A stretch of 58,192 nucleotides of DNA from positions 1 to 58,192 of the forward strand of contig DEIV01000010.1 of NCBI GenBank assembly GCA_002352665.1, read 5' to 3'. This document shows, piece by piece, positions 1 to 8,685 of this stretch. Origin of the DNA: Flavobacteriaceae bacterium UBA2765 (GTDB lineage: Bacteria; Bacteroidota; Bacteroidia; Flavobacteriales; Flavobacteriaceae). Position 1 is the stretch's first letter. Each line of letters starts with the position of its first letter. Made by a program: the position numbers and the translations under genes. A model generated the notes under the pieces. That model was not told the origin of the DNA. It saw only the letters and a list, made by a program, of their open reading frames with translations, and made no database searches.

Positions 1-120
1 GAAAAAAGTAATAATACCGAGAAAATATATAGTTTTAAAATAGAGAGAAAAAATTACCCCTATTTCTTATTAATTAATGACAAAGGAAAAGTAGTGGGTG
101 TATTGTCTGAAGAAGGCTAA
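1..120 (+). CDS. 3' end of an unidentified gene (partial)
   Basis: An open frame runs from the left edge to a TAA at 118-120 and gives the last 39 residues of a protein. The tail is hydrophilic and ends in a beta-strand-like segment, LLINDKGKVVGVLSEEG. Nothing in it identifies a family. A strong hairpin terminator follows 25 bases later, which supports this being a true gene end. The gene converges on lptB. Its start and function lie outside the window. Confidence 0.6.
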   Translation, partial: EKSNNTEKIYSFKIERKNYPYFLLINDKGKVVGVLSEEG

Positions 121-144
121 TAAATAAGTAAAAATTTAGAGTTG

Positions 145-179
145 AAAAAAGGTTGTTCATTATGTTAACAACCTTTTTT
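145..179. terminator. Bidirectional intrinsic terminator
   Basis: A perfect 13-bp stem (145-157 with 167-179) closes a 9-base loop. The stem begins with six A and ends with six T, so it offers a U-tract on both strands. It sits between the convergent partial gene on the left and lptB on the right and can end transcription from both. Confidence 0.8.
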
Positions 180-256
180 ATAATATTTATCTTGACACTT
201 TTTATTTATATACAAAAGCTTATAATTCATCATAAAATAAAAGGGTCAATATCAAT

Positions 257-997
257 TTATTTTAATGGTCTTGCTTTTTTTAACTCAAAATTTTCACCTA
301 AATATACTTTTCTAACCATTTCATCTTCCGCTAATTCTTGTGGTGTACCTTCCTTTAAAATACCACCTTCAAACATCAAATAGGTCTTATCAGTTATCGC
401 CAATGTTTCTTGAACATTATGATCGGTAATAAGAATACCAATATTCCTGTCTTTTAAGTGAGAAACAATACTTTGAATATCTTCAACCGCTATAGGATCT
501 ACACCTGCAAAAGGTTCATCTAGCAATATAAAATTGGGGTCAGATGCTAAAGCTCTGGCAATTTCTGTACGTCTTCTCTCACCACCGGATAATAAATCTC
601 CTCTATTTTTACGTACATGACCTAAACTAAACTCTTTTATTAACGATTCTAATTTTTCTTTTTGTTGTTTTTTCGACAATTGGGTAAATTGTAATACAGA
701 CAGAATATTATCTTCAACAGATAATTTTCTAAATACGGATGCTTCCTGAGCCAGATAACCAACACCTTTTTGAGCACGTTTATACATAGAGTCATCAGTA
801 ATATCTACATCATCTAAAAATATTTTACCTTCATTGGGTTTAACCATTCCTACAATCATATAGAAAGAAGTTGTTTTTCCTGCTCCATTCGGACCCAATA
901 AGCCAATAATTTCACCTTGCTCCACCTGTAAAGAAATACCATCTACAACGGTTCTATTCCCATATATTTTTTTAATATTTTCAGCTCTTAAAATCAT
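257..997 (-). CDS. lptB: LPS export ABC transporter ATP-binding protein LptB
   Basis: This is the cytoplasmic ATPase of the Lpt machine, which drives lipopolysaccharide from the inner membrane to the cell surface. The 246 residues match the family length. Visible motifs are Walker A GPNGAGKT (35-42), the signature LSGGE (136-140), Walker B ILLDE (157-161) and the H-loop histidine at 193. The LptB-type wording LLDEPFAGVDP and the late TDHNVQETL segment separate it from generic ABC ATPases. It is transcribed in the same direction as tatC and kpsF, but 112 bases and the YdeI-like gene lie upstream. Identification is from family motifs; partners LptF/G/C are not in the window. Confidence 0.93.
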   Translation of the reverse strand: MILRAENIKKIYGNRTVVDGISLQVEQGEIIGLLGPNGAGKTTSFYMIVGMVKPNEGKIFLDDVDITDDSMYKRAQKGVGYLAQEASVFRKLSVEDNILSVLQFTQLSKKQQKEKLESLIKEFSLGHVRKNRGDLLSGGERRRTEIARALASDPNFILLDEPFAGVDPIAVEDIQSIVSHLKDRNIGILITDHNVQETLAITDKTYLMFEGGILKEGTPQELAEDEMVRKVYLGENFELKKARPLK

Positions 998-1109
998 AAT
1001 TTAATGTTGTTAATCAGTCTAAACCTAGTATTAAGGATGTCAATTTCCCTTTTTTTATTTAGAAATCGAAGAATGTAATGTGAATTTTAAAATGTTTTAA
1101 ACTAAGAAA

Positions 1110-1694
1110 TTAACAATTTTTATATTTATCATGTAAACCTATATTGTTAATAATCATGGGAACTATTTTTTCTATTCTCTTAACTTTAGTAGCTTCTCGC
1201 TTGGCTTCAGAAATATAATCTGCAAACTCTCTTTTTTTACTTAAAGTCAAAGCATCAAATATATTGGATAAATTGCTATTCTCTCTAAAAACTTGTTTCA
1301 GTTCCTGTGGAATTACTAAAGGTTTTTTAGTGGGCTTAATTTTCAAGCCTTTTTTTTCATTTATTATGGCTTCCTCAATATATGACAACAGTAATTCATT
1401 TTCTATTTTGGAATCATTGTCAAATCTCCATTGACGCATGGCCTTTGTTTTTTCCTGAGCATTTTGTAAGACATGATGTTCATCTTTCAACAAAGCCCCT
1501 TGAAAAAACCAGATACCAATGTGGTTTTTAAAAGCACCAATACTCAAAATATTTTTATTATTCAATGTATAAACAGGAAAATTCCATTTAATAGTTTCTT
1601 CAAGTTTAGTAGATAGAATTATCTTTCTAAGTTCAGATAGCTTTTTTGAAAAAAGAACGTGCTTATTTATATATTCATCTACTTTCAAGTTCAT
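1110..1694 (-). CDS. YdeI/OmpD-associated, DUF1801-domain protein
   Basis: A soluble protein of 194 residues with two parts. The N-terminal ~110 residues resemble the DUF1801 (YdhG-like) fold, with the IKWNFPVYTL and GIWFFQGALL segments. The C-terminal ~65 residues resemble the YdeI/OmpD-associated domain, with a lysine/arginine-rich helix (SKKREFADYISEAKREATK) and the IPMI-like end. Members are common in Bacteroidota. A link to bacteriocin or stress protection is recorded for YdeI, but the molecular role is unknown. It starts 20 bases after the stop of tatC in the transcribed direction and may be co-transcribed with it. No signal peptide or membrane segment is seen. Confidence 0.75.
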   Translation of the reverse strand: MNLKVDEYINKHVLFSKKLSELRKIILSTKLEETIKWNFPVYTLNNKNILSIGAFKNHIGIWFFQGALLKDEHHVLQNAQEKTKAMRQWRFDNDSKIENELLLSYIEEAIINEKKGLKIKPTKKPLVIPQELKQVFRENSNLSNIFDALTLSKKREFADYISEAKREATKVKRIEKIVPMIINNIGLHDKYKNC

Positions 1695-1714
1695 AATGGT
1701 AAAAATAATAAAAT

Positions 1715-2533
1715 TTATGGACTTGCAGCGGCAGCCTTTTTTTCCCTTTTAACAATTACTTTTGAAATTATAATACTAATCTCATATAAAATTGCCATTG
1801 GTATAGCCACAATAAACTGGCTAATTATATCTGGTGGTGTAATAATCGCCGCCAAAACCAATACTAAAACTAAAGCATATTTTCTATATTTTTTTAAGAA
1901 CTCAGGGGTTACCAATCCCATTTTTGTTAAAAAATAGATGATTATGGGTATCTCAAAGATCAAACCTGCAGCCAATACAGAAGCTCTGAGTAAACCTATA
2001 TATGAGCTTAAATCAATATTATTATTTACCTCATTTGCTACTCTATATGATCCCAAAAAATTAATAGATAGCGGTGTTATTAAATAATATCCAAATAGCA
2101 CACCCAAAAAGAATAAGAAAGACGAAATAAAAATAAAACTCCTGGCATGTTTTCTTTCCTTAGGATATAATCCAGGTTTTATAAATTTCCATATTTCCCA
2201 TAATATAAATGGAAAAGCAACTATAAAACCAACAGTAACCGAGGTCCATAGATGAGCAGAAAATTGACCTGCCATTGTTCTACTTTGAACAATAAAAGGA
2301 ATTTCATCTATGCAAAGTCCATTGGTGCCTAATTTTTGCGATATTTTACACAAAAATCTATAAGTAAAAAAAGAAGGATCTTTAGGCAATAAAATAATTT
2401 TATTGAAAATGAAAAATTTCATCATAAAAGCAACTGTACTCATGATGAGTACTGCTATTGCAGAGCGAACCAATGTCCATCTTAGTATTTCAAGATGGCC
2501 AAGAAAAGACATTTCATTTTGTTCTTTAGACAT
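1715..2533 (-). CDS. tatC: Sec-independent protein translocase TatC
   Basis: This is the polytopic core of the twin-arginine translocase, the receptor for folded proteins with RR signal peptides. The 272 residues contain six hydrophobic segments and the cytoplasmic N-terminal helix typical of TatC (SFLGHLEILRW, residues 9-19). There is a Bacteroidota-style insertion in the first periplasmic loop, around residues 50-85. The family motif at the N-terminus is usually HLEELR; here the second glutamate, equivalent to E. coli Glu15 of the RR-recognition site, reads as isoleucine (residue 16). The gene follows kpsF with 1 base between the stop of kpsF and the ATG here, so the two are surely co-transcribed. 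A possible client, with RRKFIR in its signal, lies at 44544-45029. Confidence 0.92.
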   Translation of the reverse strand: MSKEQNEMSFLGHLEILRWTLVRSAIAVLIMSTVAFMMKFFIFNKIILLPKDPSFFTYRFLCKISQKLGTNGLCIDEIPFIVQSRTMAGQFSAHLWTSVTVGFIVAFPFILWEIWKFIKPGLYPKERKHARSFIFISSFLFFLGVLFGYYLITPLSINFLGSYRVANEVNNNIDLSSYIGLLRASVLAAGLIFEIPIIIYFLTKMGLVTPEFLKKYRKYALVLVLVLAAIITPPDIISQFIVAIPMAILYEISIIISKVIVKREKKAAAASP

Positions 2534-2534
2534 A

Positions 2535-3500
2535 CTAAATAATACCTTCTTTTAATAAATCATGTAAATGAATCACCCCTTTATAATTACCATTTTCACT
2601 AACTAGTAATTGAGTAATATTATTATTCTCCATAATATTTAACGCTTCAACGGCCATAGCATCTGTATCTATAATTTTAGGATTTCCTCCCATAATATCT
2701 TTTGCAGTTAAGTTCATAAAATTCTGATTGTCTTTTAGCATTCTTCTAATATCACCATCTGTTATGATACCTATAATGGTATCATTATCAATAACTGCAG
2801 TTGCACCTAAACGTTTTTCAGAAATTTCAATAATGACATTTGAAACAGAATCCTCTGGCTTTACAGAAGGAATTGTATTTTTTTGGATCAAATCATTTAC
2901 CCTTAAATACAATCGTTTTCCTAAAGTGCCACCGGGATGATATTTTGCAAAATCTTTACTGCTAAAATCTTTCATTTCTAACAAACAGATAGCCAATGCA
3001 TCACCTAAAACTAATTGAGCTGTTGTACTGGTAGTAGGAGCTAGGCCATTTGGGCAGGCTTCATGCTCAACATATGTATTTAAAACAAAATCTGCTTGTT
3101 GTGCTAAATACGATTCAATATTACCTGTAATAGCTACGATCTTATTTTTAGAATCTTTAATTAGAGGGATCAAGACCTTAATTTCCGGTGTATTTCCACT
3201 TTTAGAAATACAAATAACAACATCATCCTTTTGTACAATACCTAAATCACCATGAATGGCATCTGCTGCATGCATAAAAATAGATGGAGTACCTGTAGAG
3301 TTTAAGGTGGCCACAATTTTTGAAGCAATATTGGCACTTTTGCCGATTCCGGTTACTATAACTCTCCCTTTTGATTTTAAAATAATTTTAACAGCATTTT
3401 CAAAATCTTTATTCAAAAAATTTATTAAATTCGCTATCGCTTTACTTTCAGTAGAGATAGTTTGCTTTGCAATTTCTAAAATATCTTTTTTTGTATTCAA
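2535..3500 (-). CDS. kpsF: Arabinose-5-phosphate isomerase (KpsF/KdsD family)
   Basis: The enzyme interconverts D-ribulose-5-phosphate and D-arabinose-5-phosphate, the first step toward Kdo of lipopolysaccharide. An N-terminal SIS sugar-isomerase domain (about 35-165) carries GIGKSANIA and HAADAIHGDLG. Two CBS domains follow (about 195-320). I place the start at a TTG at 3500, giving 321 residues beginning NTKKDILEIAKQTI, the family's normal length. The frame stays open to another TTG at 3548, but the added 16 residues are hydrophobic and unlike the family. It lies divergently next to recQ and directly upstream of tatC. Confidence 0.9.
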   Translation of the reverse strand: MNTKKDILEIAKQTISTESKAIANLINFLNKDFENAVKIILKSKGRVIVTGIGKSANIASKIVATLNSTGTPSIFMHAADAIHGDLGIVQKDDVVICISKSGNTPEIKVLIPLIKDSKNKIVAITGNIESYLAQQADFVLNTYVEHEACPNGLAPTTSTTAQLVLGDALAICLLEMKDFSSKDFAKYHPGGTLGKRLYLRVNDLIQKNTIPSVKPEDSVSNVIIEISEKRLGATAVIDNDTIIGIITDGDIRRMLKDNQNFMNLTAKDIMGGNPKIIDTDAMAVEALNIMENNNITQLLVSENGNYKGVIHLHDLLKEGII

Positions 3501-3583
3501 TATTAAAAAATTTAATAAATAAAAATAAAGTAGTATCTTTAGTTGCAAATGTATCTAAAATTATAGATAAATAATAAATCATA

Positions 3584-5776
3584 GTGACAAATTTAAACTT
3601 ACACGAAGCCTTAAAGAAATATTTTGGGTTCGATCAATTCAAAGGTTTACAAGAACAAGTAATTAGAAGTCTCGTCAATAAAGAAGATACGTTTGTAATT
3701 ATGCCTACAGGAGGTGGTAAATCCTTATGTTATCAATTGCCTGCATTAGTGCAAGACGGTACAGCTATTGTGGTTTCCCCTTTAATTGCTTTAATGAAAA
3801 ATCAGGTAGATGCTATTAGAGGTATTTCTACAAATGAAGGTATTGCACATGTATTGAATTCTTCTTTAAATAAAGGTGATGTCAATAGGGTTAAAGAAGA
3901 TATTAAAAATGGTATTACCAAATTACTATATGTAGCACCGGAATCTTTAACTAAAGAAGAATATATAGAGTTTTTAAAAACCCAAAAAATATCATTCGTA
4001 GCCATTGACGAAGCCCATTGTATTTCTGAGTGGGGGCACGATTTTAGACCTGAATATAGAAATTTAAAAAGCATAATAAAACGTATTGATAATGTGCCAA
4101 TTATTGGTCTTACGGCAACGGCAACACCAAAAGTTCAGGAAGATATTTTAAAAAATTTAGAAATAACAAATGCAACCACCTATAAAGCATCTTTTAATAG
4201 ACCTAATTTATATTATGAAGTAAGGCCAAAAACTAAAGATGTAGAAAAGGATATCATCAGATTTGTAAGAAAATTTAAAGGTAAATCAGGTATTATTTAC
4301 TGTTTAAGTAGAAAAAAAGTTGAGGAAATTGCTCAGGTCTTGCAGGTAAATGATATAAAGGCTGTTCCTTATCATGCTGGGTTAGATGCCAAAACTAGAG
4401 CCAGACATCAAGATATGTTCATTATGGAAGATATTGATGTTGTTGTAGCCACTATCGCTTTTGGAATGGGGATCGATAAACCCGATGTTCGTTTTGTTAT
4501 TCATCATGATATTCCTAAAAGTTTAGAAAGTTATTACCAGGAAACTGGAAGAGGTGGTAGAGATGGAGGTGAAGGTCATTGTTTGGCTTTTTATGCTTAT
4601 AAGGATATTGAAAAATTAGAAAAGTTTTTATCTGGTAAACCTATTGCTGAACAAGAAATTGGACATGCATTATTACAAGAAGTGGTTTCTTATGCAGAAA
4701 CCTCTATGTCTAGGCGTAAATTTTTATTGCATTATTTTGGAGAAGAATTTGATGAAGTAAATGGAGATGGAGCAGATATGGATGATAATGTAAGAAATCC
4801 GAAAACGAAAATAGAGGCTAAAGATCAAGTTAAGACTTTACTAGAAATTGTTAGAGATACGAATGAAGAGTATAAGTCTAAAGAAGTTGTTAATACCTTA
4901 ATTGGAAAATCAAATGCACTGTTAAAATCAAGAAGAACTGATGAACGAACATATTTTGGTGTTGGTAATGACAAAGAAGGTAAATTCTGGATGGCCTTAA
5001 TTCGACAAATATTAGTGGCAGGATATTTAACCAAAGAAATAGAACAGTATGGCGTCTTAAAATTGACGGATAAAGGATTATCATTTATTAAAAGTCCCAA
5101 ATCATTTATGATGACAGAAGATCATGTTTATGATGATGGTGATAACACAGGAATTATAACCAGTGCTAAAGGATCTGGAGCTAGTACAGATGAAGCCCTA
5201 ATGGCAATGCTTAAAGATTTAAGAAAGAAAGTAGGAAAGAAAAAGAGTGTCCCTCCGTTTGCCGTTTTTCAAGATCCTTCTTTAGAAGATATGACCTTAA
5301 AATATCCTATTACTATTGAAGAACTTTCTAATGTACATGGAGTAGGTGATGGCAAGGCTAAAAAATATGGCAAAGAATTTGTGGACTTAATTAAAAGATA
5401 TGTTGATGATAATAATATTGAAAGACTAGATGATCTGATAGTGAAAACTACTGGTACCAATTCAGCTTTAAAGTTATTTATTATTCAAAATACAGATAGA
5501 AAATTACCTTTAATTGATATTGCCAAATCTAAAGGACTGACAATGATCGAATTAACAAAGGAGATGGAACGTATTGTATATTCAGGTACTAAACTCAATA
5601 TAGACTATTGTTTAGCTAATTTGTTAGATGAAGAGCAACAAGAAGAAATCCATGACTATTTTATGGAGGCTGAATCAGATAAAATACAAGAAGCTCTTGA
5701 TGAATTTGATGGCGATTATGATGAAGAAGAACTGCGTTTAATGCGTGTCAAATTTATTAGCGATGTTGCCAATTAA
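3584..5776 (+). CDS. recQ: ATP-dependent DNA helicase RecQ
   Basis: A 3'-5' DNA helicase of recombination and replication repair, 730 residues. Visible parts are Walker A PTGGGKS (41-47), DEAH (142-145), TATATP (177-182), the RecQ motif V/VI region SYYQETGRGGRDG (316-328), an RQC-like region (about 360-510), an HRDC domain (about 560-640) and a C-terminal helical HTH-like tail. The start is GTG. Between the helicase core and the winged helix, the four zinc-ligand cysteines of E. coli-type RecQ are missing: the segment reads SRRKFLLHYFGEEF (376-389) followed by acidic residues where C-x2-C-x2-C is expected. The stop overlaps the convergent ZIP gene in a shared TTAA. Confidence 0.93.
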   Translation: MTNLNLHEALKKYFGFDQFKGLQEQVIRSLVNKEDTFVIMPTGGGKSLCYQLPALVQDGTAIVVSPLIALMKNQVDAIRGISTNEGIAHVLNSSLNKGDVNRVKEDIKNGITKLLYVAPESLTKEEYIEFLKTQKISFVAIDEAHCISEWGHDFRPEYRNLKSIIKRIDNVPIIGLTATATPKVQEDILKNLEITNATTYKASFNRPNLYYEVRPKTKDVEKDIIRFVRKFKGKSGIIYCLSRKKVEEIAQVLQVNDIKAVPYHAGLDAKTRARHQDMFIMEDIDVVVATIAFGMGIDKPDVRFVIHHDIPKSLESYYQETGRGGRDGGEGHCLAFYAYKDIEKLEKFLSGKPIAEQEIGHALLQEVVSYAETSMSRRKFLLHYFGEEFDEVNGDGADMDDNVRNPKTKIEAKDQVKTLLEIVRDTNEEYKSKEVVNTLIGKSNALLKSRRTDERTYFGVGNDKEGKFWMALIRQILVAGYLTKEIEQYGVLKLTDKGLSFIKSPKSFMMTEDHVYDDGDNTGIITSAKGSGASTDEALMAMLKDLRKKVGKKKSVPPFAVFQDPSLEDMTLKYPITIEELSNVHGVGDGKAKKYGKEFVDLIKRYVDDNNIERLDDLIVKTTGTNSALKLFIIQNTDRKLPLIDIAKSKGLTMIELTKEMERIVYSGTKLNIDYCLANLLDEEQQEEIHDYFMEAESDKIQEALDEFDGDYDEEELRLMRVKFISDVAN

Positions 5777-6465
5777 TGCATAACAAGCCATTGCGTACTT
5801 ATAAAAGCAATAAAAAAACCTAATAAAACCGCAATAAATTTTCTAACGTTGAATTGATGATTTTTTGTACTCTCAAAAAGTATGGCAGTTGCAATATGTA
5901 AAAATATTCCAATTATTATAGCCGTTATTTCAGTATGATAAATGCTAAATACAGAGGTTTCTTTACTAATTAGTAAACCCAAAGGGCTCATCAATGCAAA
6001 AATTGACATAAAAATATAAGTGGTACTTTTTGGAAGTTTAGTTTCAATCAAAAATATAAACAAAACAATAGTGATTGGTATTTTATGAACAACAATAGCC
6101 CATAATAATAAATTACTATCAACGGTTCCTAAGGGAATTCCTTCTAAAAAAGCGTGTAAACTTAAACTGATAAACAATAACCAAGGAATACCATTGGTAA
6201 AAGGATGCAGGTGTACATGCCCATGTTCTGCCCCTTTAGAAAAAAATTCTAGAATTGTCTGTATTAAAATACCTAAGAGAATATATACTCCTATATTTTC
6301 TTTGTGAGCTTCAAATACTTCCGGCAACAAATGTAATACCGTTATTGATAAAAGGTATGCTCCACTAAATGATAGAAAGAGCTGAATAACTTTTGTTGAA
6401 GGTTTAAAGGATACAACTAGTAAAACTCCAAAAACTACTGATACTATTAAAGCTATAAAATTCAT
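5773..6465 (-). CDS. ZIP family divalent metal transporter
   Basis: An inner-membrane permease of 230 residues with about eight hydrophobic segments. The ZIP metal site is visible: HAFLEGIPLG in TM4 and VVHKIPITI in TM5. A short histidine-rich loop (HGHVHLHP) lies between TM3 and TM4, as usual for zinc or iron importers. Which metal is carried cannot be read from the sequence. Its ATG overlaps the stop of the upstream methyltransferase gene (6462-6465), so the pair is translationally coupled. Its stop shares a TTAA with the convergent recQ stop. Confidence 0.88.
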   Translation of the reverse strand: MNFIALIVSVVFGVLLVVSFKPSTKVIQLFLSFSGAYLLSITVLHLLPEVFEAHKENIGVYILLGILIQTILEFFSKGAEHGHVHLHPFTNGIPWLLFISLSLHAFLEGIPLGTVDSNLLLWAIVVHKIPITIVLFIFLIETKLPKSTTYIFMSIFALMSPLGLLISKETSVFSIYHTEITAIIIGIFLHIATAILFESTKNHQFNVRKFIAVLLGFFIAFISTQWLVMH

Positions 6466-7193
6466 TCAAGTATTAGAATTAATCTATTAGAGTTTTCAGT
6501 ATCAAAAGCTGTTAAATCATAAGAACCAAAGATGTGTTTTATTTGCAAACCTGCTTGTTTAAAATAATTTTTTAATACTTCTAAAGGTAAAAATTTAATA
6601 TTTTCAGTATAATGATGTGCAATACCACCTGCTATAAATTGAATATCTTTTTTAATAAAATTACCATCAATAGATCTGTTTATAGTGAAGTCTATATTGT
6701 TTTTAGAAATTACTTCATGGTTAATCATAAATTTTTTTACATAATTTACATTCATAAAATCAATTACCAATACGCCATTTTGATTTAATCCATTTTTTAA
6801 ATTTTTCAATACTTTAATATTCGTATTTTCATCATTAAAATAACCAAAACTGGTAAATAAATTAAAGATAGCATCAAATTTGCTTTCAAACGGATCACGC
6901 ATGTCATGAACTTCAAAATGCAATTTTTCGTTTTCAAATTCTTTAGCGAAAGTTATACTATTTTCTGATAAATCGGCACCAATCACATCAAAACCAAGAC
7001 TATTTAGAAAAACGGCATGCCGTCCTCTACCACATGGTAAATCTAAAATAGTACTATCATGATTAAGTGCTAAAAAAGAAATTAAATGTTGCATAAAAAG
7101 TTGAGCTTCATCATCATTTCTATCTTGATATAAAATATGATAGTATTTAGTATCAAACCAATCTTTAAACCACTCTTTTTTTTTATTTGTCAT
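6462..7193 (-). CDS. Class I SAM-dependent methyltransferase
   Basis: A soluble Rossmann-fold methyltransferase of 243 residues. Motif I is ILDLPCGRGRHAVFL, followed by VIGADLSENSI (motif II acidic residue) and a later FNLFTSFGYF segment of the SAM-binding fold. The substrate is unknown. I use the ATG at 7193 because the frame extends upstream only through non-conserved residues, and a -7 promoter box for this strand lies at 7216-7223, downstream of the alternative start. The stop overlaps the ATG of the ZIP transporter by 4 bases. Confidence 0.82.
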   Translation of the reverse strand: MTNKKKEWFKDWFDTKYYHILYQDRNDDEAQLFMQHLISFLALNHDSTILDLPCGRGRHAVFLNSLGFDVIGADLSENSITFAKEFENEKLHFEVHDMRDPFESKFDAIFNLFTSFGYFNDENTNIKVLKNLKNGLNQNGVLVIDFMNVNYVKKFMINHEVISKNNIDFTINRSIDGNFIKKDIQFIAGGIAHHYTENIKFLPLEVLKNYFKQAGLQIKHIFGSYDLTAFDTENSNRLILILE

Positions 7194-7215
7194 TAAAATA
7201 ATATAAAACGGCCTA

Positions 7216-7223
7216 CAAAAGTA
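7216..7223 (-). promoter_or_regulatory. Putative -7 box for methyltransferase-ZIP operon
   Basis: On the minus strand this reads TACTTTTG, an exact match to the Bacteroidota -7 consensus TAnnTTTG, 22 bases before the chosen ATG at 7193. No convincing -33 TTTG lies at the right distance. It pairs with a divergent box at 7266-7273. Confidence 0.5.
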
Positions 7224-7265
7224 AGGAATCAAAAATTAGTATTTATAAGTTCATTTTATTAAGTG

Positions 7266-7273
7266 TACTTTTG
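7266..7273 (+). promoter_or_regulatory. Putative -7 box for the RlmL-like gene
   Basis: TACTTTTG matches TAnnTTTG exactly and sits 18 bases before the ATG at 7292. It overlaps an in-frame TTG at 7271, which therefore cannot be the start of a transcript made from this promoter. No clear -33 element is seen. Confidence 0.55.
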
Positions 7274-7291
7274 CAAGACAAATTGAGTAAA

Positions 7292-8455
7292 ATGAGTCAG
7301 AATTTTAAAATGTTAGCAAAAACCTTATTTGGTTTTGAAGAATTATTAGCAAAAGAACTCCGTAATTTAGGAGCAATGGATATAAAAATTGGCGTTAGGA
7401 ATGTATCTTTTATAGGGGATAAGGGGTTTATGTATAAAGCAAATCTAGGTCTAAGAACGGCCGTAAGAATTTTAAAGCCAATTAGAAATTTTAAGGTTCA
7501 AAATGAAGACGATCTATACCAACAACTTCAAACCATTAAATGGGATAATTATTTAAATATAAATGGCACTTTTGCTGTGGACTCAGTGGCCAATGCAGAA
7601 AATTTCACTCATTCTCATTATGTATCCTTAAAAACTAAGGATGCCATTGCTGATTATTTTAGAAATAAGTTTGGTAAAAGACCGAATGTAGATCTGGACC
7701 ATCCAGATTTAAAGATAAATATACATATTCAAAAACATGATTGTACAGTTTCTTTAGATAGCTCTGGCGAATCATTACATAAAAGAGGTTATAGAAGTGC
7801 TACCAATATTGCACCTATTAATGAGGTGTTGGCGGCAGGATTAATTTTGTTATCAGGTTATGACGGCAGTCAGCATTTTATTGATCCTATGTGTGGAAGT
7901 GGGACAATTTTAATAGAAGCGGCTATGATTGCCAATCAAATTCCACCTAACATTAATAGAAGAGAATTTGGATTTGAAAAATGGGATGATTTTGATGAGG
8001 ATTTGTTTGATATAATTAAAAACTCATTACTTAAAAAAGCACGAGAATCTAGTGCTGAAATTATTGGTTATGACAAAGCCCCATCTGCCATTAGAAAAGC
8101 CATAGACAATATTGAGAACGCTCATTTAGAAGATTTTATTACTGTAAGACAAGAAAATTTTTTTAACACAGAAAAGGAAACTGAAGGTAAAACGATAGTC
8201 CTCTTTAATCCACCTTATGGAGAGAGATTAGAAATTAATGTTCCTATTTTTTATAAAGAAATAGGAAATACGCTAAAGCATGGTTATCCAAACACAAATG
8301 CATGGTTAATTACTTCAGATTTTGAAAATGGACTAAAGAATGTGGGTTTAAGAACCTCTAAGAAAATTAAAGTATTCAATGGTAAATTAGAATGTAGGTT
8401 GGTTAAATATGAAATGTACGAGGGTAGTAAGAAGGAAAAATTTCTAAAAAAGTAA
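7292..8455 (+). CDS. THUMP-domain class I RNA methyltransferase (RlmL-like)
   Basis: Predicted 23S rRNA guanine-N2 methyltransferase of the RlmL N-terminal/TrmN type. The 387 residues hold a THUMP RNA-binding domain (about 1-155) and a Rossmann methyltransferase domain (about 155-380). Motif I is FIDPMCGSGTILIEAAM, and the catalytic N2-methyltransferase motif is LFNPPYGERL. The length equals the single-domain Bacteroidota form rather than the fused RlmKL of enterobacteria. The ATG at 7292 is preferred over an in-frame TTG at 7271, which overlaps the predicted -7 promoter box. The exact modified base is inferred from the family. Confidence 0.88.
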   Translation: MSQNFKMLAKTLFGFEELLAKELRNLGAMDIKIGVRNVSFIGDKGFMYKANLGLRTAVRILKPIRNFKVQNEDDLYQQLQTIKWDNYLNINGTFAVDSVANAENFTHSHYVSLKTKDAIADYFRNKFGKRPNVDLDHPDLKINIHIQKHDCTVSLDSSGESLHKRGYRSATNIAPINEVLAAGLILLSGYDGSQHFIDPMCGSGTILIEAAMIANQIPPNINRREFGFEKWDDFDEDLFDIIKNSLLKKARESSAEIIGYDKAPSAIRKAIDNIENAHLEDFITVRQENFFNTEKETEGKTIVLFNPPYGERLEINVPIFYKEIGNTLKHGYPNTNAWLITSDFENGLKNVGLRTSKKIKVFNGKLECRLVKYEMYEGSKKEKFLKK

Positions 8456-8482
8456 TACACAAAGAATAGGCTGCCAATCTAG

Positions 8483-8556
8483 TAGCGAGAGGGGGGCACG
8501 ATCCCCCGACCTCCGGGTTATGAATCCGACGCTCTAACCAACTGAGCTACCTCGCC
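8483..8556 (-). tRNA. tRNA-Met (CAT anticodon), probably elongator
   Basis: A 74-base cloverleaf on the minus strand. The acceptor GGCGAGG pairs with TCTCGCT, the D-stem GCTC pairs with GAGC, and the anticodon loop TTCATAA carries CAT. A GGGGG/CCCCC T-stem follows, then discriminator A at 8483. CCA is not encoded. The anticodon stem lacks the GGG/CCC pairs of initiator tRNA, so elongator Met is favoured; a lysidine-modified tRNA-Ile2 cannot be fully excluded. The T-loop reads ATCGTGC instead of the usual TTCRANY: both bases of the conserved T54-A58 pair are changed. The last anticodon-stem pair is A-C. Confidence 0.9.
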
Positions 8557-8685
8557 ATTTTTAAGTTTGCAAATATAAAAACAAATTTAGTAGAGACAAG
8601 AATTCTTTCTTATTATTTTTACAAAAAAGTTTTTTTTAAAAAGAGATAATATATATATTGTCGTCCCAAGTTTAAAAATACATTA

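Noticed and set aside
3500..3548. Longer KpsF starting at TTG 3548
   Set aside because: The extra 16 residues are hydrophobic and unlike the family; 321 residues from TTG 3500 fit the normal length.
7194..7232. Longer methyltransferase starting at 7232
   Set aside because: The extension is not family-like and lies upstream of an exact -7 promoter box for that strand.
7271..7291. TTG 7271 as start of the RlmL-like gene
   Set aside because: It overlaps the -7 box at 7266-7273; ATG 7292 is in the right place.
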